In this document: piece after piece, positions 1 through 6,841 of the stretch
How positions within the stretch are numbered: the stretch's first letter is position 1
Layout of the letters: the number at the start of each line of letters is the position of its first letter
From: an uncultured Prevotella sp.
GTDB lineage: Bacteria > Bacteroidota > Bacteroidia > Bacteroidales > Bacteroidaceae
DNA length: 8,414 nucleotides
NCBI GenBank assembly: GCA_934281565.1
Contig: CAKQXI010000106.1
Span: forward strand, 1 to 8,414
Reading direction: 5' to 3'
Program-made: the position numbers and the translations under genes
Notes under the pieces: model-generated
What the model was told of the DNA's origin: nothing
Databases searched by the model: none
What the model saw: the letters and a program-made list of their open reading frames with translations, nothing else

Positions 1-28
1 GCAATGCGGGAGAGTAGGTAGCCGCCTC
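1..28 (+). rRNA. rrf: 5S ribosomal RNA, 3' end only
   Basis: The first bases carry the conserved 3' segment of bacterial 5S rRNA: the GCGGGAGAGTAGG stretch, then a TAGCCGCC end that would pair with the 5' strand of helix I. Only the last quarter or so is present, because the window begins inside the gene. The exact 3' end (about 27-30) is estimated. A strong terminator follows within about 12 bases, as expected for the last gene of a 16S-23S-5S operon lying to the left. Confidence 0.85.
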
Positions 29-39
29 CTTTCAAAGAG

Positions 40-84
40 AGAAGCCTCAGTCATCGAAAGATTTCTGAGGCTTCTTTTGTTTTA
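40..84 (+). terminator. Intrinsic terminator of the rRNA operon
   Basis: GAAGCCTCAG (41-50) pairs perfectly with CTGAGGCTTC (65-74), and A40-T75 extends the stem to 11 bp. The loop is 14 nt and is followed by TTTTGTTTT. It follows the 5S end directly. It may also help stop the convergent minus-strand gene ending at 104, although the T-run on that side is weaker. Confidence 0.85.
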
Positions 85-103
85 TATATCCGTGGAAGAC
101 ATT

Positions 104-523
104 TTATTTCTTAACGAAGATAAGAATTTTAGGTATTTTTACCCATTTTCTATTACGAGCAATCTTAATAGTGCTACCTTTAATTTGTTTAAGTTCGTAA
201 GTACCATCTTTCTTAACAGTGAGTTCCGCTGTCAAGTCCTCACTTCCATAGTCATTGATGATAGAAAGTAGGGCAGTTTTCCCTTTGATGGTAGCATCGG
301 TGATAAGCCATTTCCTGCTATCTTGGTAATCTCCAAAGAAACCAGGTATTTCACCAAAGATAGCTTGTCCCGGAACTTGCAGGTTGTTATCATAAAAGTT
401 GATGTTTAGATATACATCATACTCCTTGTTATAAACCTTGCACTTGAAATCAGTGCTGTCTTTTTGTGCCCATCCAGATATACTAAATAGATACAAGAGT
501 GTTATAAAAATCTTCTTTTTCAT
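104..523 (-). CDS. Small secreted protein of unknown function
   Basis: This is a 139-residue protein that I do not recognise as a named family. Residues 1-20 look like a Sec signal peptide: KKK after the first Met, a hydrophobic core (IFITLLYLFSIS), then GWAQ, with cleavage likely near residue 19-20. There is no lipobox cysteine, so a periplasmic or secreted soluble protein is more likely than a lipoprotein. The mature part (about 119 residues) alternates hydrophobic and polar residues in a way that suggests a single beta-rich domain. It has one cysteine (C28), an aromatic/Gly segment at 56-66 and a basic C-terminus (KxxKWVKIPK, then VKK). There are no transmembrane segments after the signal. 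A TAnnTTTGY promoter box lies just upstream, and the gene is divergent from the glycogen operon. It appears intact, with a TAA stop. The coding call is supported by the signal peptide, intact frame and promoter; the function is unknown. Confidence 0.8.
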   Translation of the reverse strand: MKKKIFITLLYLFSISGWAQKDSTDFKCKVYNKEYDVYLNINFYDNNLQVPGQAIFGEIPGFFGDYQDSRKWLITDATIKGKTALLSIINDYGSEDLTAELTVKKDGTYELKQIKGSTIKIARNRKWVKIPKILIFVKK

Positions 524-545
524 GTTTATTTTTCAATTTACTGCG

Positions 546-554
546 ACAAAGTTA
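546..554 (-). promoter_or_regulatory. Bacteroidetes-type -7 promoter box for the secreted protein gene
   Basis: Read on the minus strand, TAACTTTGT matches TAnnTTTGY exactly. It lies 22 bp before the start codon at 523, so transcription would begin roughly 15 nt upstream of the ATG. I see no convincing TTTG at the -33 position, so the promoter may be weak or activator-dependent. Confidence 0.6.
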
Positions 555-605
555 TTCATTTATATCAAGAAAACAGCCTATTTTTAGAATAAAAGTCATA
601 CATAA

Positions 606-638
606 TTTGTTTTTTTGCAATATTTTAATTATCTTTGC
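606..638 (+). promoter_or_regulatory. Promoter of the glycogen operon
   Basis: TTTG at 606-609 and TATCTTTGC at 630-638 match the -33 TTTG and -7 TAnnTTTGY elements of the Bacteroidetes primary sigma factor, with a 20-nt spacer. The start site would fall near 645, leaving a leader of only about 13 nt before the ATG at 658. No Shine-Dalgarno sequence is present. A leader this short leaves no room for a riboswitch or attenuator. Confidence 0.75.
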
Positions 639-657
639 GGTGTTTTATTGATTTTTT

Positions 658-2319
658 ATGGGAAAAGACAGATTATTTCCAGATTATATATTTGAGTCAA
701 GCTGGGAAGTATGTAACAAAGTTGGTGGTATTTATACAGTTTTGTCGACTCGTGCTAAGACTTTAACGGAAAAGTTGAAGGACCAACTTATCTTCATTGG
801 TCCAGATTGTTGGGGAAACAAGGTTAATCCTTATTTCTCGGAAGAAAATACGCTTTATGCGCAGTGGAAAAAAGAAGCTGAGAAAGAAGGCTTGAAAGTA
901 AAGGTAGGTCGATGGAATATTCCGGGACAGCCTGTTGCCATTCTTGTAGACTTCACTCCATATTATGCCATAAAGGATGATATTTATGGAAAACTTTGGA
1001 ACGCGTATCATGTAGACAGTCTTCATGCGTACGGTGATTATGACGAAGCATCCATGTTCTCTTATGCGGCAGCCCTTGTCGTTGAAAGTTTCTATAAGCA
1101 TGTTGTGGGTAAGAATAAGAAAGTTGTCTACCATGGTAATGAGTGGATGACTGGCTTGGGATTGCTTTATATCAATCGCCATGTGCCAGAGATAGCAACT
1201 ATCTTTACTACCCATGCCACGAGCATTGGTCGTAGCATTGCTGGTAACAACAAGCCTCTGTATGACTATCTTTTCGCTTACAATGGCGATCAGATGGCAG
1301 GTGAGTTGAATATGCAAAGTAAACATTCCATCGAGAAGCAAACAGCCTTGTATGTGGATTGTTTTACGACAGTCAGCGATATTACAGCCAATGAGTGCAA
1401 GGAGTTGTTGGACAAGCCAGTAGACTTTGTCTTACCGAATGGTTTCGACAACAGTTTCGTGCCCAAGGCAGCTTCTTTCACAAAGAAGCGCAAGGAAGCT
1501 CGTAAGCGCTTGTTGGATGTTGCCAATGCTTTGTTAGGAACAGACTTGGGTGATGATACCTTAATCGTCTCTACCAGTGGCCGTTATGAATTCCGCAACA
1601 AAGGTGTCGATGCCTATATCGAGGCTATGAATCGTTTGTTGCGTGATGATAACTTGAAAAAGCCTGTGTTGGCATTCATAGATGTGCCAGGTTGGGTAGG
1701 AGAGCCTCGTCCAGATTTGCAAGCACGTTTGGAGAGTGGCAAGAAGTATGATACCCCATTGGAGGTGCCAGAGATTACCCATTGGCTGAACAACATGAGC
1801 CATGACAATGTGCTGGGTATGTTGAAATATCTGAATATGCAAAATCGCAAGGAAGACAAGGTGAAGTTGATATTCTTGCCTTGTTATCTGACTGGTGATG
1901 ATGGCATCGTGAACAAGACTTATTATGATGTGGTGCTGGGCAATGACCTTTGTATCTATCCATCATACTATGAACCATGGGGTTACACTCCATTGGAGGC
2001 TGTGGCATTCAAGGTGCCATGCATCACAACAGACTTGGCAGGTTTTGGACTTTGGGCGAATACAGAGAAAGGAAGTTATAGCGAGATAGAAGACGGTGTA
2101 AAAGTAATTCATCGTACTGATTACAATTATTCAGAGGTGGCTGATGCCATCAAGGATACCGTGGCAAAATACTCTAATTTCTCTGAGGCTCAAGTGAAGA
2201 AATGCCGTTTGAATGCAGATAAGTTGTCCAAAAAGGCTCTTTGGAGTCATTTCATCGAGTACTATTATGATGCTTATGATTTCGCATTGAGAAAAGCTGG
2301 GGAAAGAATAAAGAAATAA
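658..2319 (+). CDS. Glycogen synthase, eukaryotic-type GT3 family
   Basis: This cytoplasmic enzyme extends alpha-1,4-glucan chains using a nucleotide sugar. The 553-residue sequence resembles animal/fungal glycogen synthase (GT3) rather than bacterial GlgA (GT5). FESSWEVCNKVGGIYTV (12-28) is the N-terminal donor-binding signature. HGNEW (159-163) and TTHAT (184-188) line the acceptor side. SGRYEFRNKGVD (307-318) is the GT3 hallmark at the start of the second Rossmann domain. YYEPWGYTPLEA (437-448) places E439 and E447 as the conserved catalytic Glu pair. The C-terminal helices (about 505-550) align with the eukaryotic tail, but its arginine cluster is largely missing (only K514, K515 and R517 in the basic patch), and the phosphorylated extensions are absent. 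Control by glucose-6-phosphate or phosphorylation as in yeast is therefore doubtful. The ATG follows the promoter closely. The donor (UDP- or ADP-glucose) cannot be read from the sequence; UDP-glucose is usual for GT3. Confidence 0.93.
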   Translation: MGKDRLFPDYIFESSWEVCNKVGGIYTVLSTRAKTLTEKLKDQLIFIGPDCWGNKVNPYFSEENTLYAQWKKEAEKEGLKVKVGRWNIPGQPVAILVDFTPYYAIKDDIYGKLWNAYHVDSLHAYGDYDEASMFSYAAALVVESFYKHVVGKNKKVVYHGNEWMTGLGLLYINRHVPEIATIFTTHATSIGRSIAGNNKPLYDYLFAYNGDQMAGELNMQSKHSIEKQTALYVDCFTTVSDITANECKELLDKPVDFVLPNGFDNSFVPKAASFTKKRKEARKRLLDVANALLGTDLGDDTLIVSTSGRYEFRNKGVDAYIEAMNRLLRDDNLKKPVLAFIDVPGWVGEPRPDLQARLESGKKYDTPLEVPEITHWLNNMSHDNVLGMLKYLNMQNRKEDKVKLIFLPCYLTGDDGIVNKTYYDVVLGNDLCIYPSYYEPWGYTPLEAVAFKVPCITTDLAGFGLWANTEKGSYSEIEDGVKVIHRTDYNYSEVADAIKDTVAKYSNFSEAQVKKCRLNADKLSKKALWSHFIEYYYDAYDFALRKAGERIKK

Positions 2320-2342
2320 AATATTAATAAAAACGAAACACA

Positions 2343-4904
2343 ATGAAAATTAAGGCTGATTATGCTAACGCTCCTCAATGGAAGGAGACAAATGTAAAAT
2401 CAAGACTTCCTAAAGAGTTGAAGTGCTTGGATGAGCTTGCTCATAATATGTGGTGGGCTTGGAATTATGAAGGTCGTGACTTGTTCAAGAGTCTTGATCC
2501 TAAGTTGTATGAAGAGGTTAACGCCAACCCTGTATTGCTTTTGGAGCGTTTGAGCTATGACCGTAAGGAGGCTATTGTCAAGGACAAGGAGACAATGGCG
2601 AAGGTGAAGAAAGTCTATAAGATGTTCCGTGATTACATGGATGTCAAGCCTAATGCAAAGCGCCCATCTGTAGCTTATTTCTGTATGGAGTATGGCTTGA
2701 ACCAAGTGTTGAAGATTTACTCTGGCGGTCTCGGTATGCTTGCCGGTGACTATTTGAAAGAGGCTTCCGATAGCAACGTTGATCTTTGTGCAGTAGGTTT
2801 CCTTTATAGATTTGGTTATTTCAAGCAGTCTTTGAGCATGGATGGTCAGCAGATTGCCAACTATGATGCACAGAATTTCAACTCTCTCCCTATTGAGCGT
2901 GTTCTTGACGAGAATGGTAATCCAGTAGTCGTAGATGTTCCTTATACCAACTATCAAGTTCATGCTTACGTATGGCAGGTTAACGTAGGTCGTATCAAGT
3001 TGTATCTTTTGGATACCGACAACGATATGAACTCAGAGTTCGACCGTCCTATCACTCACTCACTCTATGGTGGTGACTGGGAAAATCGCTTGAAGCAAGA
3101 AATTTTGCTTGGTATCGGCGGTATGCTGACATTGAAGAAACTTGGCATCAAGAAAGACATTTATCACTGCAACGAGGGTCATGCAGCCCTTTGTAACTTG
3201 CAGCGTCTTTGCGACTATATCGAGGAGGATGGCTTGAACTTCAACCAAGCTCTTGAGTTGGTTCGTGCTTCTTCTCTCTATACAGTCCACACTCCAGTAC
3301 CTGCAGGTCACGACTATTTCGACGAGGCACTCTTTGGCAAGTATATGGGTGGTTATCCACAGCGTCTTGGCATCTCTTGGGATGAGTTCATCGGCATGGG
3401 CCGTGAGAATGCTGACGACCATGGTGAGCGTTTTTGCCTTTCTACTTTCGCTTGCAATACCTGTCAGGAAGTTAACGGCGTAAGTAAGTTGCATGGCTGG
3501 GTTAGCCAGCAGATGTTCTCCAACATTTGGAAAGGCTATTTCCCAGAGGAGAACCACGTAGGTTATGTAACCAATGGTGTACACTTCCCAACATGGACAG
3601 CAACAGAATGGCGCAAGCTCTATGACACATATTTCGATCCTACATTCATGAGCGACCAGAGCAACGAAGATATTTGGCACGCTATCTACAAGGTTTCAGA
3701 TGCAGAGATCTGGAATACTCGTATGACCTTGAAGAAGAAGCTCGTTGCTTACATCCGTGAGAAGTTCACCCAGACATGGTTGAAGAACCAAGGCGACCCA
3801 GCTCGTGTAGTATCATTGCTCGAGCGTATCAATCCTAACGCTTTGATGATTGGTTTCTGCCGTCGTTTCGCTACATACAAGCGTGCTCACTTGCTCTTTA
3901 CCGACTTGGATCGTTTGTCCAAGATTGTCAACGACCCAGAGCATCCAGTATTGTTCTTCTTCTCAGGTAAGGCTCACCCAGCAGATGGCGCAGGTCAAGG
4001 TTTGATTAAGAAAATCTTTGAGATTTCACAGCGTCCAGAGTTCCTAGGCAATATTATCTTCTTGGAAGACTACGACATGACATTGGCTCGTCGTTTGGTT
4101 TCAGGCGTTGATATTTGGATGAATACTCCTACACGTCCTCTTGAGGCATCTGGTACATCTGGTGAGAAAGCAGAAATGAATGGTGTTGTAAACCTCTCTG
4201 TACTTGATGGTTGGTGGGTAGAAGGCTACCGTGAGGGTGCTGGTTGGGCTCTTCCAGAGAAGCGCACATACCAGAACCAAGGTTATCAAGATCAGCTTGA
4301 TGCCGCTACCATCTACAACCTCTTGGAGAACGACATTATCCCAATGTACTACAACAAGAATAAGGAGGGTTACAGCAAGGAGTGGATTCAGGTTGTGAAG
4401 AACTCTATCGCTACTATCGCTCCTCATTACACCATGAAGCGTCAGTTGGATGACTACTATGATAAGTTCTACAACAAGGAGGCAGCTCGCTTCAAGAAGT
4501 TGAGTGCCAACGACAATGCCTTGGCTAAAGAGATTGCTCTCTGGAAAGAGCAGGTGGCAGAGCGTTGGGATGCCATCCATGTAGTATCTAAGAACGATGG
4601 TTTAGCCAATGGCTTGGAGACAGGTGTCAAGTATAAGGTTCAGTATGTTGTCGATGAGCAGGGCTTGAATGATGTAGTAGGTCTTGAGCTTGTTGTCTTG
4701 AAGAATGGCAAGGATGCCGATGGTAAGGAAATCAGTGCGGTTTATCCATTTAAGGTAGTTGGTCATGAGGGCAATAACTATACATTCGAGGCTACTATTG
4801 AACCAGTAGTCGCTGGCTCTTATCGTACAGCTGTCCGTATGTATCCTAAGAATGAGAATCTACCTCATCGTCAGGACTTCTGCTACGTTAAGTGGTTGGA
4901 CTAA
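2343..4904 (+). CDS. glgP: Alpha-glucan (glycogen) phosphorylase, GT35 with DUF3417 N-domain
   Basis: It splits terminal alpha-1,4-glucose from glycogen or maltodextrin with phosphate, giving glucose-1-phosphate, and uses PLP. Its 853 residues fit the TIGR02094-like branch rather than the E. coli GlgP/MalP branch. Residues about 18-100 (LPKELKCLDELAHNMWWAWN...) are the DUF3417 domain typical of that branch. YSGGLGMLAGDYLKEASD (126-143) is the glycine-rich N-terminal catalytic motif. NEGHAAL (277-283), RRFATYKRAHLL (507-518) and FSGKAHPAD (540-548) are substrate/phosphate-site motifs. EASGTSGEKAEMNG (601-614) carries the predicted PLP lysine K609. A beta-rich tail covers about 740-853. The gene starts 23 bp after glycogen synthase with no promoter between, so they are co-transcribed. 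Arginine codons are mostly CGT/CGC, which suggests high expression. Glycogen versus maltodextrin preference cannot be decided here. Confidence 0.93.
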   Translation: MKIKADYANAPQWKETNVKSRLPKELKCLDELAHNMWWAWNYEGRDLFKSLDPKLYEEVNANPVLLLERLSYDRKEAIVKDKETMAKVKKVYKMFRDYMDVKPNAKRPSVAYFCMEYGLNQVLKIYSGGLGMLAGDYLKEASDSNVDLCAVGFLYRFGYFKQSLSMDGQQIANYDAQNFNSLPIERVLDENGNPVVVDVPYTNYQVHAYVWQVNVGRIKLYLLDTDNDMNSEFDRPITHSLYGGDWENRLKQEILLGIGGMLTLKKLGIKKDIYHCNEGHAALCNLQRLCDYIEEDGLNFNQALELVRASSLYTVHTPVPAGHDYFDEALFGKYMGGYPQRLGISWDEFIGMGRENADDHGERFCLSTFACNTCQEVNGVSKLHGWVSQQMFSNIWKGYFPEENHVGYVTNGVHFPTWTATEWRKLYDTYFDPTFMSDQSNEDIWHAIYKVSDAEIWNTRMTLKKKLVAYIREKFTQTWLKNQGDPARVVSLLERINPNALMIGFCRRFATYKRAHLLFTDLDRLSKIVNDPEHPVLFFFSGKAHPADGAGQGLIKKIFEISQRPEFLGNIIFLEDYDMTLARRLVSGVDIWMNTPTRPLEASGTSGEKAEMNGVVNLSVLDGWWVEGYREGAGWALPEKRTYQNQGYQDQLDAATIYNLLENDIIPMYYNKNKEGYSKEWIQVVKNSIATIAPHYTMKRQLDDYYDKFYNKEAARFKKLSANDNALAKEIALWKEQVAERWDAIHVVSKNDGLANGLETGVKYKVQYVVDEQGLNDVVGLELVVLKNGKDADGKEISAVYPFKVVGHEGNNYTFEATIEPVVAGSYRTAVRMYPKNENLPHRQDFCYVKWLD

Positions 4905-4929
4905 TACGATAAGGTAATAACAAAATAAG

Positions 4930-4968
4930 AAATCCTGTATCTCTCTTTGAGGTACAGGATTTTTTTAT
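4930..4968 (+). terminator. Terminator of the glycogen operon
   Basis: AAATCCTGTATCTC (4930-4943) pairs with GAGGTACAGGATTT (4949-4962) in a 14-bp stem with one G-T pair and a 5-nt loop. A T-run starts within the 3' arm and continues after it. It lies 26 bp past the phosphorylase stop. Confidence 0.88.
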
Positions 4969-4981
4969 TTATTGATTTATT

Positions 4982-5060
4982 AATATACTTGGGCAAGTAA
5001 TATAATATACTTTGCTAAGTAATATAATATACTTTTCCAAGTAATATAATATACTTGGAA
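4982..5060. repeat. Intergenic tandem repeat, exact 22-bp period, about 3.5 copies
   Basis: The 9-mer AATATACTT begins at 4982, 5004, 5026 and 5048, so the period is exactly 22 bp. Each full unit is AATATACTT-N4-AAGTAATAT, with the 9-bp arms identical in all three complete copies and a variable centre: GGGC, TGCT, TTCC. The fourth copy stops after AATATACTTGGAA. Inside each unit TACTT and AAGTA are inverted, so each is a small imperfect palindrome. The third and fourth units also form a 9-bp hairpin (5035-5043 with 5052-5060, 8-nt loop). The array lies between two convergent operons, outside both terminators. The function is unknown: protein-binding array, structural DNA and neutral satellite are all possible. 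Confidence 0.9.
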
Positions 5061-5080
5061 TTGTTGCTTTCGTGACCAAT

Positions 5081-5127
5081 CAAACAAAGAAAGAGCAGGA
5101 TTTCGAAATATTGAAATCCTGCTCTTT
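5081..5127 (-). terminator. Terminator of the ThiE-like/prs operon, probably bidirectional
   Basis: AAAGAGCAGGATTTC (5090-5104) pairs perfectly with GAAATCCTGCTCTTT (5113-5127), a 15-bp stem with an 8-nt loop. It lies 13 bp beyond the prs stop. Read on the minus strand, the 3' side continues as TCTTTGTTTG, a moderate U-tract; the plus side has TTTTG, so it could also catch readthrough from the glycogen operon. Confidence 0.85.
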
Positions 5128-5140
5128 TGTATTGTGAAAT

Positions 5141-6079
5141 TTATACGAGATACTGAGAAGAAATACTCTCGTTGTCTTCGACACGACGGATGGTTTCAGC
5201 AAACATATCAGCGATAGACAACTGCTTTACCTTGGCACAACGGTTCGTGTAAGGGATAGAGTCGGTGAATACGATTTCCTCGATGGCAGAGTTTTGGACA
5301 CGCTCCGAAGCAGGACCACTCATCACGCAGTGAGAAGCGCAGGCACGAACAGTCTTGGCACCAGCTTGCTTCATGATGTCGGCAGCTTTGGTGATAGTAC
5401 CAGCAGTATCTACCATATCATCAATGATAACAACGTTCTTGTCTTTCACATCACCAATGATTTGCATACTGGCTACGACATTGGCACGGGCACGAGTCTT
5501 GTTGCAGAGCACGAGTGGACAGCCAAAGTACTTGGCGTATGTGTTGGCACGCTTAGAACCACCCACATCAGGAGAAGCGATGACCATGTCCTTCAGTTTC
5601 AAGCTCTGCAAGTAAGGCAAGATAACGCCAGAAGCGTAAAGATGGTCTACTGGAACATCGAAGAAACCTTGGATCTGGTCAGCATGGAGGTCCATCGTGA
5701 TGACACGGTCAATGCCAGCGACACTGAGCAAGTCGGCTACGAGCTTGGCGCCGATGCTGACACGTGGCTTGTCCTTACGGTCTTGACGTGCCCATCCGAA
5801 ATAAGGGATGACAGCGATGATGTGGCGAGCGGAAGCACGCTTGGCAGCATCGATCATCAAGAGCAACTCCATCAAGTTGTCTGAATTAGGGAATGTGCTC
5901 TGTACCAAGAATACATCACGACCACGGATAGATTCTTCGTAAGAAACAGCAAACTCACCATCAGAGAACTTGGTTACCACCAAGTTGCCTAATGGACAAC
6001 CTAAGCTTGCGCAGATTTTTTCTGCAAGGTATCTCGTGTTTGTACCAGAGAATACCAAAAAAGAGTTTTTGTCACTCAT
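5141..6079 (-). CDS. prs: Ribose-phosphate pyrophosphokinase (PRPP synthetase)
   Basis: It transfers pyrophosphate from ATP to ribose-5-phosphate, giving PRPP and AMP. PRPP feeds purine, pyrimidine, histidine, tryptophan and NAD synthesis in the cytoplasm. At 312 residues it is full length for class I enzymes. FSDGE (38-42) and YFGWARQDRK (93-102) belong to the ATP/flexible region. DLHADQIQGFF (130-140) carries the conserved metal/ATP-site His (H132). CNKTRARANV (192-201) holds the catalytic-loop K194 and R196, at the same numbers as in the E. coli enzyme. VVIIDDMVDTAGT (216-228) is the PRPP-binding loop. It begins with ATG and lies 45 bp downstream of the ThiE-like gene. No TAnnTTTGY box is visible in that gap, so it is probably read from the upstream promoter. 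Nothing is missing or unusual in the active site. Confidence 0.96.
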   Translation of the reverse strand: MSDKNSFLVFSGTNTRYLAEKICASLGCPLGNLVVTKFSDGEFAVSYEESIRGRDVFLVQSTFPNSDNLMELLLMIDAAKRASARHIIAVIPYFGWARQDRKDKPRVSIGAKLVADLLSVAGIDRVITMDLHADQIQGFFDVPVDHLYASGVILPYLQSLKLKDMVIASPDVGGSKRANTYAKYFGCPLVLCNKTRARANVVASMQIIGDVKDKNVVIIDDMVDTAGTITKAADIMKQAGAKTVRACASHCVMSGPASERVQNSAIEEIVFTDSIPYTNRCAKVKQLSIADMFAETIRRVEDNESISSQYLV

Positions 6080-6124
6080 TACTTTTAGTGTTTATGTGTA
6101 TTAATAGTTATTTTTTCTGTTTCC

Positions 6125-6733
6125 TTAGCCCACTGCTTTCCTCAGTTTCCTGAAGTGGGCGATCAGTTCCTTGAAATCAGTCTCGTTATGGATGTCAAAC
6201 TGGTTCCATAGGTCACCGCAGACAACCACGCCTCCGAAACCTAAGTCTTTGGCAATCTTTAAGTTATCGAGACTAATTCCTCCCAAGGCATATACCTTTT
6301 TGTCGATAAGTCCATCCTTGGCTGCTTGTTCCAGTTGCTTGAGCGAGAAAGAAGACTTCTCGTCCTTAAACTCGATGCAGTCAAAGATATTCTTGAGAAA
6401 GACATATTTTGATTTCTTTTTCATCTCCTTGAGTTGCGACAAGTCGGTACACGTCCTGCTATATTTCCCTTTGTAACCATCTGGCACCATAGCATTAGGG
6501 GCATCGAGGTGGATGCCAGCCAAGCCATATTCCTGTTTCAGGTAATAATGGTCGTGTACGGTGATATTGCGATAGTAATCTTCGGGCAAGAGCGTGAGCA
6601 ATCGCTCTGAGTACATGGGGGATGAACCTGGTTTGAATAGATGCAAATTATCCATGCCCTCGTCGAACAACGAGGCTAATATCTTGTCTTCTTCCACGAA
6701 GAATGTGGACTTTGTCATTATAGCTAATTTCAT
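6125..6733 (-). CDS. Thiamine phosphate synthase-like (ThiE/TenI family) protein, divergent
   Basis: This 202-residue cytoplasmic protein has the (beta/alpha)8 pattern of ThiE/TenI, and canonical ThiE is of similar length. Aligned by eye: LHLFKPGS (30-37) sits where ThiE has the Q-R-E-K strand; TVHDHYYL (58-65) replaces VNDD; GIHLDAPN (73-80) replaces GxHxGQED; SRTCTDL (92-98) matches the SxHT segment; ALGGISLDN (149-157) and GGVVVCGDLW (167-176) match the two phosphate-binding glycine motifs near the C-terminus. The pyrophosphate/metal residues differ (N to H in the ND pair, D to N or a shifted D in the QED motif), while K126 may stand in for the catalytic Lys. The fold and phosphate site look kept; true thiamine phosphate synthase activity is uncertain. 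No other thiamine gene is nearby. It has its own promoter and leads into prs, suggesting co-transcription. Automatic annotation would probably call it thiE. Confidence 0.8.
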   Translation of the reverse strand: MKLAIMTKSTFFVEEDKILASLFDEGMDNLHLFKPGSSPMYSERLLTLLPEDYYRNITVHDHYYLKQEYGLAGIHLDAPNAMVPDGYKGKYSRTCTDLSQLKEMKKKSKYVFLKNIFDCIEFKDEKSSFSLKQLEQAAKDGLIDKKVYALGGISLDNLKIAKDLGFGGVVVCGDLWNQFDIHNETDFKELIAHFRKLRKAVG

Positions 6734-6754
6734 CGTCTGAGATAAATTTCAGTT

Positions 6755-6787
6755 GCAAAAGTATTAAAAAAATAGCAAACTTGCAAT
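6755..6787 (-). promoter_or_regulatory. Promoter of the ThiE-like/prs unit
   Basis: On the minus strand TACTTTTGC (6755-6763) matches TAnnTTTGY, and ATTG (6784-6787) is one base off the -33 TTTG with a 20-nt spacer. The start site would be near 6748, giving a leader of about 15 nt before the ATG at 6733. Its -33 region overlaps the upstream part of the divergent nspC promoter, so the two may compete or share an operator. Confidence 0.68.
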
Positions 6788-6806
6788 TATATCGGAGATA
6801 AAAAGC

Positions 6807-6815
6807 TATCTTTGC
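6807..6815 (+). promoter_or_regulatory. -7 box of the nspC promoter
   Basis: TATCTTTGC matches TAnnTTTGY exactly. The predicted start site near 6822 leaves a leader of about 20 nt before the ATG at 6842. There is no clear TTTG 19-20 nt upstream; TTGC at 6781-6784 is the nearest weak candidate. This box overlaps the alternative TTG start at 6812, which argues against that start. Confidence 0.68.
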
Positions 6816-6841
6816 ACCATAAAATTAAGATTTATCAAGAT

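Noticed and set aside
77..271. Plus-strand 64-codon frame after the rRNA terminator
   Set aside because: It begins inside the terminator T-run and is antisense to the secreted protein gene, which has a signal peptide and promoter.
763..1341. Long minus-strand open frame inside glycogen synthase
   Set aside because: It lies wholly within a strongly recognised plus-strand gene, its translation resembles no family, and it has no promoter; it is an antisense shadow.
3060..3680. 206-codon minus-strand open frame inside the phosphorylase
   Set aside because: Antisense shadow of a conserved catalytic region with strong codon bias on the plus strand.
4982..5060. The tandem array as a CRISPR
   Set aside because: The variable segments are only 4 bp, the units abut with no spacers of normal length, and no cas genes are present.
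5294..5884. 196-codon plus-strand open frame opposite prs
   Set aside because: Every conserved PRPP synthetase motif is on the minus strand; the plus frame has no domain-like features.
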